Both the position numbers and the translations under genes were made by a program. 64,000 nt of DNA. It comes from Taenia hydatigena. Taxonomy: Eukaryota > Platyhelminthes > Cestoda > Cyclophyllidea > Taeniidae. How positions within the stretch are numbered: the first letter of the stretch is position 1; each line of letters starts with the position of its first letter. The notes under the pieces were generated by a model. The model was given only the letters and a program-made list of their open reading frames with translations. It ran no database searches and was not told where the DNA came from. The DNA is taken from positions 8,622,482-8,686,481 of the forward strand of contig JADWOT020000001.1 in assembly GCA_036345935.2 (NCBI GenBank), given 5' to 3'. Shown here in pieces: positions 38,180 through 51,900 of the stretch.

Positions 38180-41100
38180 ACACCTTAATGACCGCCTCTG
38201 GTGTAATTGAGGGGAAGATGTCTTAAAATTCAAACAACCAAATCAGTTCCTAGTAGGAGTGCAATTTGTAGACCTCAAATTATTTGATCGGTTTCAGGCA
38301 GACGTGCCACCACCGTCACCTAAATTCATCCACCTCCCCCCATGTCTATGACATTTCCGAAATCCATTCGTGTTTATAAATTGACACGTGTGTTTCTTTT
38401 GTTAGCGTGATAAATTTATCAAATTGCTGTTTCGATTGATGCGGTTACGTTTAACATCCTGATAACATTACAATCCCTTTCCGCCAAGCTTTCCGCACGC
38501 TCATTGTCTCGTTTACTGCTGTACGAATCCCAAAACAGCCCTCAAATGTGGCCTCTTAACTCCTCTGTGCGAACATCTTTGCCTTCAGGACGTAGCACCA
38601 CCACGTTGCCATCCCACCACACAGCCACTCAAAGATTTACTTTCATATGAATTAATTACATCAACGTCTATGATCTCTAAACCATACCCCGAATTCGCCA
38701 TTAGACTTATTCACTTTGGGGTCAACTGGGGTTCGATTGTGTCAAATAGCAAGCCAAGCTGCGAAGTCCAAGTTGGGTGTGATGCTGTCAAAAATAAAAA
38801 CACTACCGAGTGATTTGTTTTAGGCGCTACTAAGCCATTGGCATTGAGCACATTTTGCTTCGCACTCGCGTCCAATCAAATGAATGTGCGAGTCAGCACC
38901 AGAGGTTCTGCCGTTGGTAATTGTTCCAGCCGCGGAGCATGAGCTTAGCAGTTTTGGTCAATAGAGCTGACCTTATAGCTGGTCCGACGCCAATGTTTTT
39001 ATGCCATTTAATCCGAACTCCATAATCAGAGCAAACTTCGAGGCAGGCAGACGTTTTTACTAATTCCTTTATCTTAGTAATAATGGCGTGCTTTTAAGCA
39101 AAAAGAATGCCAATCTCATTTTCCCTCATGGAAACAGTCATGCAACTGTGCATTTCTAGAACAGGTGTTATCAATGCAAGTTGTCTACATTGGCTCGGAT
39201 GCCCTTCATTGACATTTACCTCCAAACAATGCTGCCAAATATAGAGAGAGGTGGCAGTGGGTCAGAAGAGTATGGTGAGAAAGGCCAGAAAGCCCACTTC
39301 TCTATATGACCAATATGCCTTAGGAAATTCGTGAGCCTCGATCTCACTGCAATCCAAAGAGACATAACCTATCCCCATATTCCACAATTATTCACCAAGA
39401 AACAGCTCCACCTTTGGACAGCACAGGCACCTCATTGCATAACTTCCACCATCAACGTCTCGATTACTCATCACCAAATCAATGCCAACACATCTATGAC
39501 CATGATACAAACTCGCAATCAAATCCATTCACTTTGGATTGCAATTGCCACCAGCATGGGTATGAACGGTCGAATGATGCACCCCACCTAAAACAGCACC
39601 GAATGTTTCAGTACTGGCAGCTACAAATTGATTATGATATTGTTTAAATTCGACAAACAGTGTTTGGTGATCATCCACTGTAAGTACCAGATGCAGGCAC
39701 TTGTCTACAAAAGAAGCCTAAGTGTGAATGTCCAACTAGCGGCTAGTACAATAACTTGAATGGCATGGCCAGAGAGATAGTGCATGGTCGACTCTTTGAA
39801 GCGGATCCTACACGACGTAATTTGACATGTTAACAACTAAGAGGCACGATGGAAGACACCTTGATCGCCGTTCTCATGGTGAGCTGTTTGCCATGCCATT
39901 TGCGAACATGGCACAATGCACGCGTGGTTTTACTGAACGTGGAGAGTAACTGACATGCGGAAATAGAACTGAAAGCTGGAAAACACCTAATCTGTGCAGA
40001 GACTGTGAGAAGGGATGATCTTCCTCAAGAATTGCATGTTTTCGAACTTTGCGAGCCCTCTCTTTCTGCTTCTTCTCTGCGTTCGCTGTGTCTTTCAGCA
40101 TTACATCTTAATGGACCAAAAGTTGTGATTGACAACTCTTTCTTTTGGACGAATATAATCTACATGCATTGTTAATGAGAACAAAGCATCAGAGCGATTT
40201 CATATTATAATACAAGAGTTGGATTTCCTTAGACTGACAAGCTATGACAGTCACCAAATCAGAAGGTACCACTTTGCATGCAAGCGACCATGCATGTGCT
40301 TTCACAAAGGCAGTTTGTATGCATGTTTGGGAATGTACGCATGTAATTTTACGCTTAGGTGTGCATGTATAATGATAGATACCAAATTTTGCAGAAGCAA
40401 ATGTTGTAAGCTTTTGTGATGTACTCAGTAGTAATGCTGAGGTCACTTCTGTCAGGATACGTGAAGTCGGCACAGCAGAAAATCGTTTGTCACAACCGGA
40501 CATCATGAAATGCTCAATCTTCCGCCTCAATTCCTCATGCGTACCACTTGTCGAAGGGGTGCGTGAGCAGTTGATGCCATGTTCACGGTGCCGGCCACTG
40601 CTTCATTCATCCACTAGCACTGAGCATACTATATTTGCAATCTTTGGTTTTTTACGTAAGTGCTTCGAGTGAGAAAAATCAGCAAGCTTGAGGCATTTCC
40701 CATCCTCTCTGAGATCTCGCGAGGTGTATGCAAATGCGCGTCACCCATTAGGCACTGTAGCATTGCATTTATTGAGCCGATGGTCTACGGTGAATTTGGC
40801 TCTCATCCTGTTGTTTGCACATTACATATGTACACCAAGATATACACCACTACTTGTGGTAATGGATGGAACTCTAGTTCATGTTGTGATGCCGGTGAAA
40901 TGTAAGGTCCTCTCGGATGCTCATGGTCTCTCATCAAACATGCTAGGGATTTTCAGTCGGAGTTGTAATCTGCATTTCTGCTGATTTAGGTTGTGACTAA
41001 TATAAACAAAAGCACATTTATCGGAGCATTTATTAACCACCGAAGACGATATTTCTTATTTGACTTATCCTAGAAGGCAGTATAACTTCCTGTGGGACAC

Positions 41101-44100
41101 AAATGGTCCATTTACTCGGTTTGCATCCTTCCATTTAGCTTTAATGTCAACTGAATCTAATAGAATGACTGGTGAAGAAAACCACGGATTTGGTAGCAGA
41201 ACGATTAACTTGTATGGATCCATTCAAAGAAGGCTCTCATACCATTCTTCTTTAGGCATTTGTTTGGTGTCATTTTTAGAGATCTACTCTAACAATGTGG
41301 GCTTTGGCTGCCGTATGAGGTTTGATGCTCCATTTACCCTCTACGACCAATTATAAGGCATTTTAATAAAAAGCAGTTATTATCCTACATTTTCGGTACT
41401 TAATCCACAGGAATAAGAGATAGAATTATGAATCCTATATCCCAACTTCCTCATAAAGACATGCATATGCTCTCGTGACCTTACCACGCTATAAGCAGCC
41501 GTTGGGCGCTATAATGCCATAGGAGTGAGAACGTAAACAACAGTGAGTAATGCTTTGAATTTGTCAGTAAAACGAACTACTCTAGTTAGTAAGTTTTTCT
41601 TAGAAACACCACCGAAAGTCATTGACTTGAGTAATAAAACAAAAGGGCGATTTCAGATTCAAGCGACCTCAAAAGTCCTGCCCCTTAGCACCATCAGTCT
41701 ATGAACTGTCTTGTAAAACTCAAAATTTTGTAATTTGGAAGCGGGAAAGCTGTTTCGGGATTGTTGCAATATTGGACACAATGATAAGTTCAAGCGAACC
41801 CAGTGAACTTGTGGTATTGTTGTTGATGATCCGATTGAGAGGTGAAAGCACGGTTACAACTGCTTGACCATTTAGGCCAAATTTTACGAACTTCATACTA
41901 AGTTTAACCACGCAATTCTCCATTCAAGCGGTGACCACTTTGGTCATTGTGCTAAAAACAATTTTCAGAATTGAGACAATTCGCCCAGCCACTACTTCAT
42001 CACTGATGTTCTTGTGACTCCAATGTGACTCGTGGTAACAAGTAGGGATTCCCTTGTGCGTCTGCAGTGCAGTAACTCTGGAAGTGTTTCCAAACTTGAT
42101 TTTGCTAACTAAATTCATAAAGCACCACCTCCAACAATGAGCCCACCACAATGCACTCCTTATCTGCCCTTGTAATTTGCAAAGTAGGGAGGCAGTTCGA
42201 GTTACCTGACTTCAGCTATCTTTAAAAGCCTCAAACGCACCTGCATTTAAGGTTCACGTTTTGGGGAACGCACCTTATTGCCAGCTTCAAAAAGGTTTTT
42301 TTGGGACTACCAAAGGATTCTGCCTCGCAATTGTAATTGTGGGATACTAACAGCTCTTTTTTACACCCAAAAAATCAGGGTTTATCTTTTCGATTGAATC
42401 CACCCTGTAAAACACAATGTTGCCTTTGTGGTATGCTTTGCGCTTCGACTCAAAACATGGTTTCTAGTGAATAGATATAACTCTTCCAAGTGAATCATAA
42501 AACTCGTTCAAAGGAGGTCGACTTTATCACCATTGGATGGTACACCGTTTGCCCTCAGTGATTTGTCCTTCCTTCTTGTGTTATTCTTGTCTGTTAAAGA
42601 CCTTTTATGACCGTTTTCTTGAATTTTTGCAAATCTTCTGGTTAACTCTCTCGTCGTTTCATTAACGAGGCTATATTATAAGGTTTTTACATTTGAAAAA
42701 GAAGAAGAGTGAGTCACTTGATGCTTAGTAAAATTATTTTGTGCGAAAATAAATTTGCCATTGGAGTGGGCCTGGTTGTAGTTAGGTAGCATCCTGCAAA
42801 TGCATATTGAGACATTTACTTTGATCGTTGCAAAATTTGTGTCAATCTTTATGATTTCTATTCAATCAAAAGAACGAACTCAACCTATTCCAACTCCATC
42901 ATCCCTGCGGCTAGCCCTCTACCTCTTCTTCACGCGCTGTGTGCGCTGTGTATAACATCTAAGCCATTGTGATGGATAGCCAAGATAAGGTGATCAAGGT
43001 GTTTGAGTTGCGCGTCGCAATCACAGCAAATACCTCATAATGAGGTCGACGATGAAGGCGTCTTCCGTCGTGCATAAAACTGCAAGCTTCTCAGTTGTCG
43101 ACATGTCAAACTACGTCCTGATCGCGCACTAGCTCTATGGCCATGTAGTCCAAGTCCTTGTACTAGACGCTACGTGGGATCGTTGATTGAATGAGCTTCG
43201 CAGGCCTGTAAAGAGAGGATGCCAGTTTAATGCCTTCCCAATCACAGGTAGACTTCTTTGGCCAACTTTAGCATTTTAAGTGTGTTTTCATGCTGCTCCT
43301 GTTTGCTTTGAGCAATTGACCACAGAGAAGCCTCTCGGAATGTCCTAATGCAGTAATTGCATTCTAACCACTCTCCTGCCCTCTTCGTTGCCTTTAAGAG
43401 TTTCGATTTTTCCTCTTGATGACTTTCACCTAAACTTACCTTAATTCGCTTTGATCATGAATGAGGTCCTTCCCTAATCGCACCGACAATGAGAAGTATG
43501 CAGAAACACGGCGTCAACTGTACACCTGCCAATTCAAATATTTTTTTTAAAACAGCCCAACTGTGACGCGGCAAGATAGCTGAAAAGTGTGTAAGCAACT
43601 GTTTTTGCTTCGCAAACCGCGAAATAGAAGCGAATCACTTTAAGCAAACTTATAAATTCATTATGGTGAATGCAATAAAAGTGTAATGTTACCAAAGTTT
43701 TGGACGAAATTGCGTCAATCAAAACATTTCTAACCACAATAGTTTGACAAATTTATCACGCCACCAAACCAAACACACATGCGCATATAAACATGACTGA
43801 ATTTTGATAATGTCACGTACAACGGGGGAAGGCGTTTGAGCATAGGTAATAGTGGCGGCACATCTGCATGATTCCGATCTAACCAATTGAGGTCTACACA
43901 CGTGACTTATAATTAGAAGGCGGCTAACACGCAGACGTCCATCCCATCAGAGTTTTCCGTGTTTAATGTAGAGGCAAAAAGCAGTGAGCTAAGCTTACGC
44001 CTTGACTTGTCAGGAACAAAGGCACCCATGCATTATTCACCACGAACGTCCGTTTTTCTCCCCCTCCGCTCTCTGTGCATCAACTAAGCAACATTTCTCA

Positions 44101-47100
44101 CTTCTTCGTAGCTCTTCCCACTAATTGTAACTGACTTCATTCCATCTACTTATTTCCTTAACCATACCATTTAATATTTAGCATTTATAGTATAAATGAG
44201 GTAATTCTTATTATTGTGTCAAAATAAAGCAAGGCAAGATAATACAAAAGTAGTGCTGCTATTTTAGCGAGCATGGAAACGCTGAGTTGACCAAAGCTAA
44301 CTGCTCTCACGATGGGTGTAAATTCGCTCGATGAGCATCAAGCAATTCGCAAAGCAATGCCATAAGTGGGCAAGGGTGGTTAAATACTCTTGTTGTTTCA
44401 AGCTCTTCGCTCGATTTGATTCTAAGTTGATGTAGCGGAAGAGGTTTGTGAGCATGCTTTGACTTGAGCATTCTTCCTGCCAATATAATACAACTCCTGC
44501 TTAATGTAAGTGAAGCTATAAATAGCTACACTCTACATCAAAGGCAAACTAAAACGAGACGGATATGGTCCAATCTACATTTCCATGTCTATGCGAGCCG
44601 TCAATATGCACTATTTTTATTAAGTATAAAGTGGAAGTTAGGTAGATGTCAATTAACAAATAAAAATGGAACAGTTGAAAATACAAAGGGCAGACTGCTG
44701 AGGAACAACTACGCTTCTGAGACTTACGAACAAGCTTTTAAAGGGCACGTGGATCATGCGAATTCGACGATAGTGTGAACCACCCCAATGTGTGGATTTA
44801 CGGTTATGCAACGCAGTACCTTTGCAAACTCATCTGATTGATGCAATCGAAAGGCGAATTTCATCATGCAGATATATATACACTCAGACTGGAAGATAAT
44901 GAAACTTGATAGCCTTAAAAGCTTGTGAAACTTCCATATCCAAATCACGAACGCTCATGAGTTTATACCTTCTTGTGGTTACAAGTATACCGGCCGAGAG
45001 CTGTGGTACAAATCGAAAGGTACGACTAGATCCGAATTAGTGGACGATTTCCTGCACGGGCACCACAGCCCGACTTTTAGCAAAGCGTTGGAAAAGCTTA
45101 ACGCCCCTACTGTAGTAAGAAGCCAGTGATTTCTTTTAGTAATCAAAATGTGTAAAGATTAAGTAGGGTTTACAGGAGGTACATTGACCTTAGACGCTTA
45201 TCGAAATGCCAGAAAAAGCTGATGGCATGCGGGAAGGATTAAAGATGACGATTCGTATGCGTAGCTGGTTGCAGCCTTAGCAAAGACGAAGGGGCTACGA
45301 CAGGTGTTAGTCATAGTGCATTACATACAAAAACCATTTTTCAGTTTTTTCTATTTGCGTTTATGCTCAAATCACGTTAAGCTAATGCCAAAATCCTCTT
45401 CAGCAAGCAGCTTAATAATATTCATTCTATGAGTATTTCACTAGGCATGGTATTTACTTTCCACAACTATTTCCCGATTTTCGGATATTTTGTGCGAAAT
45501 TGAACTCTATTATTCGACTAAAATTACATTGTCTGCAAAGGCAGGCGTAACCTTTAGATGTCGTTGGTCATGCTGTAGGAGTTAGCAAGGATTACTACAC
45601 GTGTGTTATTTCTTTCAAGCAAGGCTATTGCGCTTCTTGCCCATGTAAGTAATAACATTGTTACAAATGGAAATTTTATGGTGCTACATCGGAGCACAGC
45701 AAAGTGTGTATCATTTTGAGTCATGGATTGGATAATCTATTGCCAAGATTTGTGAACTGACTGGCTTTGGGACGCATGACCCGTTGCCAGCCATTTGCTT
45801 GGGAGGAATTCACTTATGCCCTGTCAACGTAAGAGTGAGTGGTCAACTGCGTCAGGCTTCAATTAGAATGAACCCCATCGCTAAAAATCGTAAGGAGCGA
45901 TGCTGATCTAACTCGCTGGACTTTTAATCACTAACGGCGTTCCACAAACATGCATCTGTATTAAATTCATACGATTCAAGCACTCGCCTCTGTGACTTTC
46001 TAGCAGGATTTTCCACTACATCAGGACTTTGGTCTCTTTTGCGTCACCGAACGACGGCAATAAATAAATGAAAATGTTTGCGAAACACTTCAAGTTTAAA
46101 AAGCAAGTTTTTACTGCTTTGTGATTTGAATGCTGAAGCAATTCCAACGGTTTAAGTGCTACTTAGCGTTTGAGTAGGCAGGCATTCAAGCTACGGAGGC
46201 AAGCGGCGAAACCTGATTATTAACATTTACACAAAAGGGATTTTCCAAGTTCTTCTGTGTAGAGTTAAAACGGCAAAAACCTGGCGATGGCATTTCCGTA
46301 GGGCCTGACCGTACTACACATTCACCTATCTCTGCAGTAAAACTTTGAACCTCCAAATACATGCTGTAGGACGCCAAAATGAAGTTCTTGCGCTTGCGCA
46401 TTCGTGTCTTTCTTCCTCTCGAATCACTTGAACTCCAGTTGATGGTCGATTTCTTATTAGCTCTCTGTGTGCCATTTTTAATGGCCTATTGCTTTTTGGA
46501 AGTGACCTAAGGAAAAAAATGGGGAGAAGGGAGGCGGTAGAGGCAGAGATCAAGCCAACTTGTACACTTTTGAATAAAGTGGAACTGGCGCAAACCCTTT
46601 ATAGGCCACGACAAGAGCGTCATTGACGGATTATTAGTCAAAAATGGCTCATGCAGAAGGACGTGCACCATCTCAGCTAATTTTCTAACTTTTTACAGTA
46701 CTATTTGTCAGCATGAAGTGTATGTAAATAGTTTCGCGTCTCATAAAATGCTGGGCATAATGCGTGGCATGGCGAAGTAAGCATAAAGACGGAGACTCAG
46801 TCACCTTAGGCAATGTTGTAATGTCATCAGGCCTCAAATCAACTTATAGGTGATGCTTAGTCACGTGGGGCAAATGCGTGTTTCGTGAGGTCACACAATG
46901 CAGTCAATGGGTTATATTAGACTGCGTGATTATTTGACCTCACGTGACAGCAAATAGCATGACATTTATTTGGCTGATCGCAAGCATAGTCAAAGCAAAA
47001 ATTTAACATAGTTTTGTGGATTTTTAAGCACAAATTATATTTATGGTTAACTTTCGGCGCTCAAATTACAACGACATTATTAGATGAAATTGGATTGAAA

Positions 47101-47860
47101 TGTGGCTGTAGAATAGACTGTGGAAAGAGCTGAGTACAAGCCGTAATCACTGCTTGCCGCTGGAGCGAAGTGTTATGATGTCGCAACAAATCTCCAATTG
47201 CTAGCACATTGGAGCACATCACGATCCGATTTGAGTGCCCGATCCTGTGTCCGATTGGGCACATGCGCGCCCTCATGGCGTCAACAGTGGAACCACTTGT
47301 ATAACGAATAATCTTCGAGAGCGTAACAAATGGATGTTTAAGCGCCCATTCGATGCAAATCTGAATCTGGCAGTGAATAACACAAAAGCTCCGGTAGTTG
47401 CATTGAATTCCACTTCTGATGTGTGTTTTCCAAAACGACTTTTGTTACATCTGAAACAACACACTCTTCCACAATTATTTTCAAACCCGCACATGAAGGT
47501 TCTTATCAGTCGCCCTTTACTTGGACGTGACCCCGCATTCCCCGTTGTTTGTGCGATAGGCTCCAGAATCTGGCGAAGCATCTGATCCATCACCCCTGGA
47601 AAAGTCACCTTTGTACGCACGAAATATCGGTGCTACTTTCTGAATAGTTATTTAACAACATTGTAGTTTGCACCAAGCTTGTGCTATGGATGATTTTGCA
47701 GAACATTGTATCTTAAGCTTAATTGCCTGGAGTTTCAATTCCTCGTACGAGTGCCTTTGATTAGTGGTTGCTCCGATCTTACGACGTGGTAACGATACGA
47801 TCCTTGCTACTCGAAATAACCGGTTATAATTTGTCCACGATATACTGGCTACCCTTTATC
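38180..47860. other. Long gene-free stretch
   Basis: Nothing recognisable as a gene in nearly 10 kb. At 39.3-39.6 kb the plus strand is strongly rich in A and C, which gives two overlapping open frames without motifs. The paired overlapping frames at 47235-47620 are noted separately. I saw no copies of the A, C or K families here. Confidence 0.4.
47273..47600 (-). other. Unassigned open block after an acceptor-like site
   Basis: After 'gtgacttttccag' the minus strand is open for about 109 codons (GVMDQMLRQILEPIAQ at the start) to a TGA at 47273. The plus strand is also open across it (47235-47585), so at most one is real. No family is recognisable and the length is within chance for this window. 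Confidence 0.15.
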
Positions 47861-47869
47861 AAATGTCTT

Positions 47870-48260
47870 TAGAGGTTTGATTATTCACGGCCTACCAATA
47901 TCTCTTTGCCTATTATTTGTACCTTTAATGATATTCAATTGCAGGCGGCCTGAAAATGCACCAGGCGATTGGGAGGGATTTCGGCGGTTCCCAACGGCAT
48001 TTGCTGCAGCCACATTTTGGCGCCCATAAGGTCCATACAGCAGTACTGACACAGCACTTTTTTCGTTCATCTTGATTTGGTTGAAACAGAACGTTGTTTG
48101 CTTCGGTTCTGAGGCTAAAGCAGGGCTGTGCCTTTTGTCAAGCTCTTTTGTAGAGCACTTGGAACAGGTGTGATGGGCAGTAGTAAAACGAACAGCTTAT
48201 TAGAAAATGGTCTAAACGGTTTGCTTTTGGTGATGTTGAGTTACTCAAAAAAGAATCAAC
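47870..48260 (+). repeat. Dispersed repeat F, copy 2
   Basis: Direct repeat of 20650-21070, 27 kb away. It shares 'cagtactgacacagcac' (copy 1: cagtactgacgcaatac) and 'catcttgatttggttga', with a longer middle section than copy 1. Confidence 0.7.
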
Positions 48261-48739
48261 ATTTGGAAAGATTTGTGAATCAAAATCACAACCATTTTTG
48301 CCATTGCCACTCAAGATCAATGTATAATGGAAGACGAAGTACAAACGGGATCCAATTGAGTAGTAACTTTGCGCAATTAGATAGCTAAAGCAACCGATGC
48401 AAGGGCGGACGGACACCTCATTAGCTCTAAATAAAGTAACCAAATGTCTGTACGTTTTGTGACTTTGTGTCTGCAGGAAGTGCTTTAATCACTTGCGAAC
48501 GTGCTGTGACGGATATCCACCGGGATGTGAAAGTTTGTCTGCAGTTAGTTTTCAAGTCTCCGAATACAAGCTACATGCTGTTGGTACCGAAGATAGAACT
48601 GCATTTTAAAAGAACATGGGGACATTATAAAGATGCATAAATAAGCATTTGATGTACAAACTAAATAAGAACATAAATCGAAAAAAAATGCAAAAAAAAA
48701 TAAAGTCAAAAGAGGCACATTGGATTTTAACCTGCCATA

Positions 48740-48920
48740 CATCAACAATGATTTCCCATTTACATAAACTGATGTGTACCAACTTTGCAACCCACTTTGT
48801 ATCGTTTCGTGCAATCGACGATACATTTGCAGATGCAAACTAAACGGCTGTGTTCCACAATAAACTGCAACGCGCTCGCACTCATTCATCTTCTGATGAG
48901 GCCGCCGACAGCACCATGTG
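48740..48920 (-). repeat. Family A repeat, copy 6 (3' fragment, reversed)
   Basis: The reverse complement matches the last 170 bp of copy 5: 'gctgtcggcggcc', 'gatgaatgagt', 'gccgtttagtttgcat', 'gtcgattgcacgaa' and 'aaagttggtacacatca'. It is the only copy seen on the minus strand. Confidence 0.75.
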
Positions 48921-48929
48921 CCTTTGGTT

Positions 48930-51900
48930 GCACATTAACCTAGAAGCAAGGAGAAAGGAGGGAAATTTTTTCGTCTATCGACTACACTAATTCTATTAAC
49001 TGGGCTAAATTGATGATGTCAGCCTTTGAAACGTGTCAGATTCTCACCGAGCTACTGATAGGACAAATGAGTAGGCTAGCAATTACGACTGCGCTAATCA
49101 AGGACCTGTGGTATGCGGCACTAAACCTCATAGGAGAAGTGTACAGCGAAAAACAAAGTAGGATGCAGGATGAATGCAGCCATATTGGCTGCAGCAGTGT
49201 TAGAAGTGAGTTTCCGCGTCAAGCCCATGTGGCTTGACCACAAAGTCGCATTTTGCTCCAATCAATGTAGTATCATTTGGGGGATGAAGAACCGGAGACT
49301 AGCGCAAAGCGATGTCGTAAGCTTCCTCAACGGTAGTGGAAGGTTATCACGCGATTACAACAGAACATATATGGAGGAAAGATAAGGTGATTACATTGTG
49401 CAAGAAGTGACTTCGGTCAAATCAAAAAACTTTCCACGCAAGATGGCTAGACATTGTAGTGCAGGACATGGCTCGATAAATCATGCAGAGACACATTTAG
49501 AAGCGTCACATACTCTTAGTTCTATAGTTGACAAATCTTGACTAAATAATTTCCTTAGTACTATTACTGGCACCCAGCTGAACTCGTCAAGATACAATGC
49601 AGGCTATCAGAAGGCTCAGATTTTACACATTCTCCATCCGAGTGTGCAAAGTCGCTTGCATATGAACGTTCCTTGCCTAGGATATATTATGTGCCAGATC
49701 AAAGTCATCGATAAGAGTGTCTCTGAATCAGAGAGGGGGTTGTTCTCAGGTTTGAGATGAGTGCATAATGCGCATGGCATAAAGACATTGCTGAGCGCAT
49801 AAGATTTCGCAGAAGTGAAATGGCAATTCATCCCTAGGCACTAGTTTTTAAGTGACGGACGAAGAAAATGGGATTGAGTTCGCCACCTCTGTGTAGTCTG
49901 GAGGTGAGTGTCTCGTGAAAAGAGTGAATTACAAGGGTGATTGCTGGTAGTGCAGCACAAGCCGCAATAGAATACAATGCATACTAAGGGCATTCTGATT
50001 ACTTGTAAAATCGTGCAGGTGAACACATCACATTGAAAATAACTTGATCCTCCCACCTACCCTAGTGAAAAGTACTTCGCATCGCAGGGAATAACGGGCT
50101 TCACAAATGAACCTTGTCACATCAAACCTTCATGATTGCACTGCTCTAATTTCGGCTTGGCAGGCTTATGAAGCGAGCATTAAACTCCGAGTTAACCCAA
50201 ATAAAACTCAACTACTATTCACGAGCCTGTCTTTGCCCGAGCCAATCAGCTGCGAGGTTGCTTCCTACTGGCTCACTCGCTGTACCGTGCATCCAATGGA
50301 GCACGCGTACGAGAAGTCGTTGGTTGGCTCTTCTGCATCCTTTCATGTCGTATAATTGCTCCCACTTCAAATGAAGGAAGACAATTATCTGTTTCTGTGT
50401 GTTCATGAAGAAGAGTAATGATGTCGGCTAGAGTGGTGGAGGTGAAGCGTGAGGCAATCCCTACAATAGAAGTAATCCATGCACATCCTTCACCGATGGC
50501 ACTACATTTTTGTTGAATAAATTAAACGCTCCTGAATGTTTGAATATCTGAATGTGTGCTCATGCCGTAATGAGAAGTGAGACGATTGGTGAAGTAAATG
50601 AGACTTACTTAAAGGATGTCGGTGGTGGATGAGGTAGGAAGAGGAGACAGAAACGAATTAATGTTGGGTTCAGAGAAGGCGGATGTAAGAGAAGCGAAGG
50701 GTTTCCATGTCACCAAAGTGGAAACACAAGGGCAAGGAGGCGAAATGGGGAGTACTTACTCCTCTCCTTTGGGTAAGTTGATTGCATGAAGCATAAACGG
50801 TAGGAAATAATGCAAGCCTCGGTGTTTGAGAGCATATAGTATGTATTTGGAGGGAAGCATGGAAGAGGTGCAGTAGACAAAAGATCTCTCTTAGTCCCCT
50901 TTAGAGACTTTATCGGATCTAGTTCGCACGCCTGTACATTGGTCCCTAATATCAGTGAGAATGTAACAAAAGATGTTTAATTTACCTGTCATGGGCTATA
51001 ATTAGTCGATTTGGGGTGACAAATTGGAGTGATAGGGCGGACTCAAGTGGTAACGTAGGATGCCGTCTCTGAGGATGAGGCACCAATGATAGTTTAGATA
51101 GCACTGCCCACTTTCTCCTTTTTCATTCTATCCTAGTCTGTCATGGTCTAGCAGAGATGGCTAGTCTAGTCTGCTCTGACCCAGTCCAATCTAGTCTGCT
51201 GCCATCGATTTGGCGGTTGTTGACGCATGTGAGGTGCATAAAAGTAAAAGCGGCATAGTAAGAGATATGTAAGGTGTAAAATTGATTAAAGAGATCAGGT
51301 ACTTACTCCCAAAGAATGAGACGCAGCTATCGAAGGGGTATTCCCAACTTTATACCTGGACGAACCATTACCTCGTACTCCGAGGGGACAATGGCAATAA
51401 ATGCAATTACTTGGAGAATGTGAAGTAGCATGGTCGTTTAGCTGAAAGGGACGAAGGAATGATTGAGTGAGAAAAGAGGCAAGAAGCCGAGAGAAAGGGA
51501 GGAGTGAGGGTGAGGAGAGCAAGAAAGACATTAGGGAAGGTGATCGTAGGATGTCTCTGCACTGTGTTGTGGTACTTCGTTACTTATTTCTCCCTTCTAA
51601 CTTACTGGAGAAAATATGAGTTAATATAGCATGGCATGCTTAAAGAGGTTAACTATAGTTTTCTTTTCCAAGTGATTTAAACTAGGATATTAGTTGTGAT
51701 TACATTGAAGCAACGCATGTAAATAGAGTGAGGGAGAGGGAGAAGAACAAAACGAAAGGGGAGAACGAGGGATTGGTATAACAACTTACTATGAATTTTT
51801 ACAATATCTATCTGTTTTGGGCTTTTGACACCTCTAGACTGGCCGGGTGACGAGTAGATGGAGAGGGAGGTGGCGAAAGTGGAGCGTGAGAAGGAGACCG

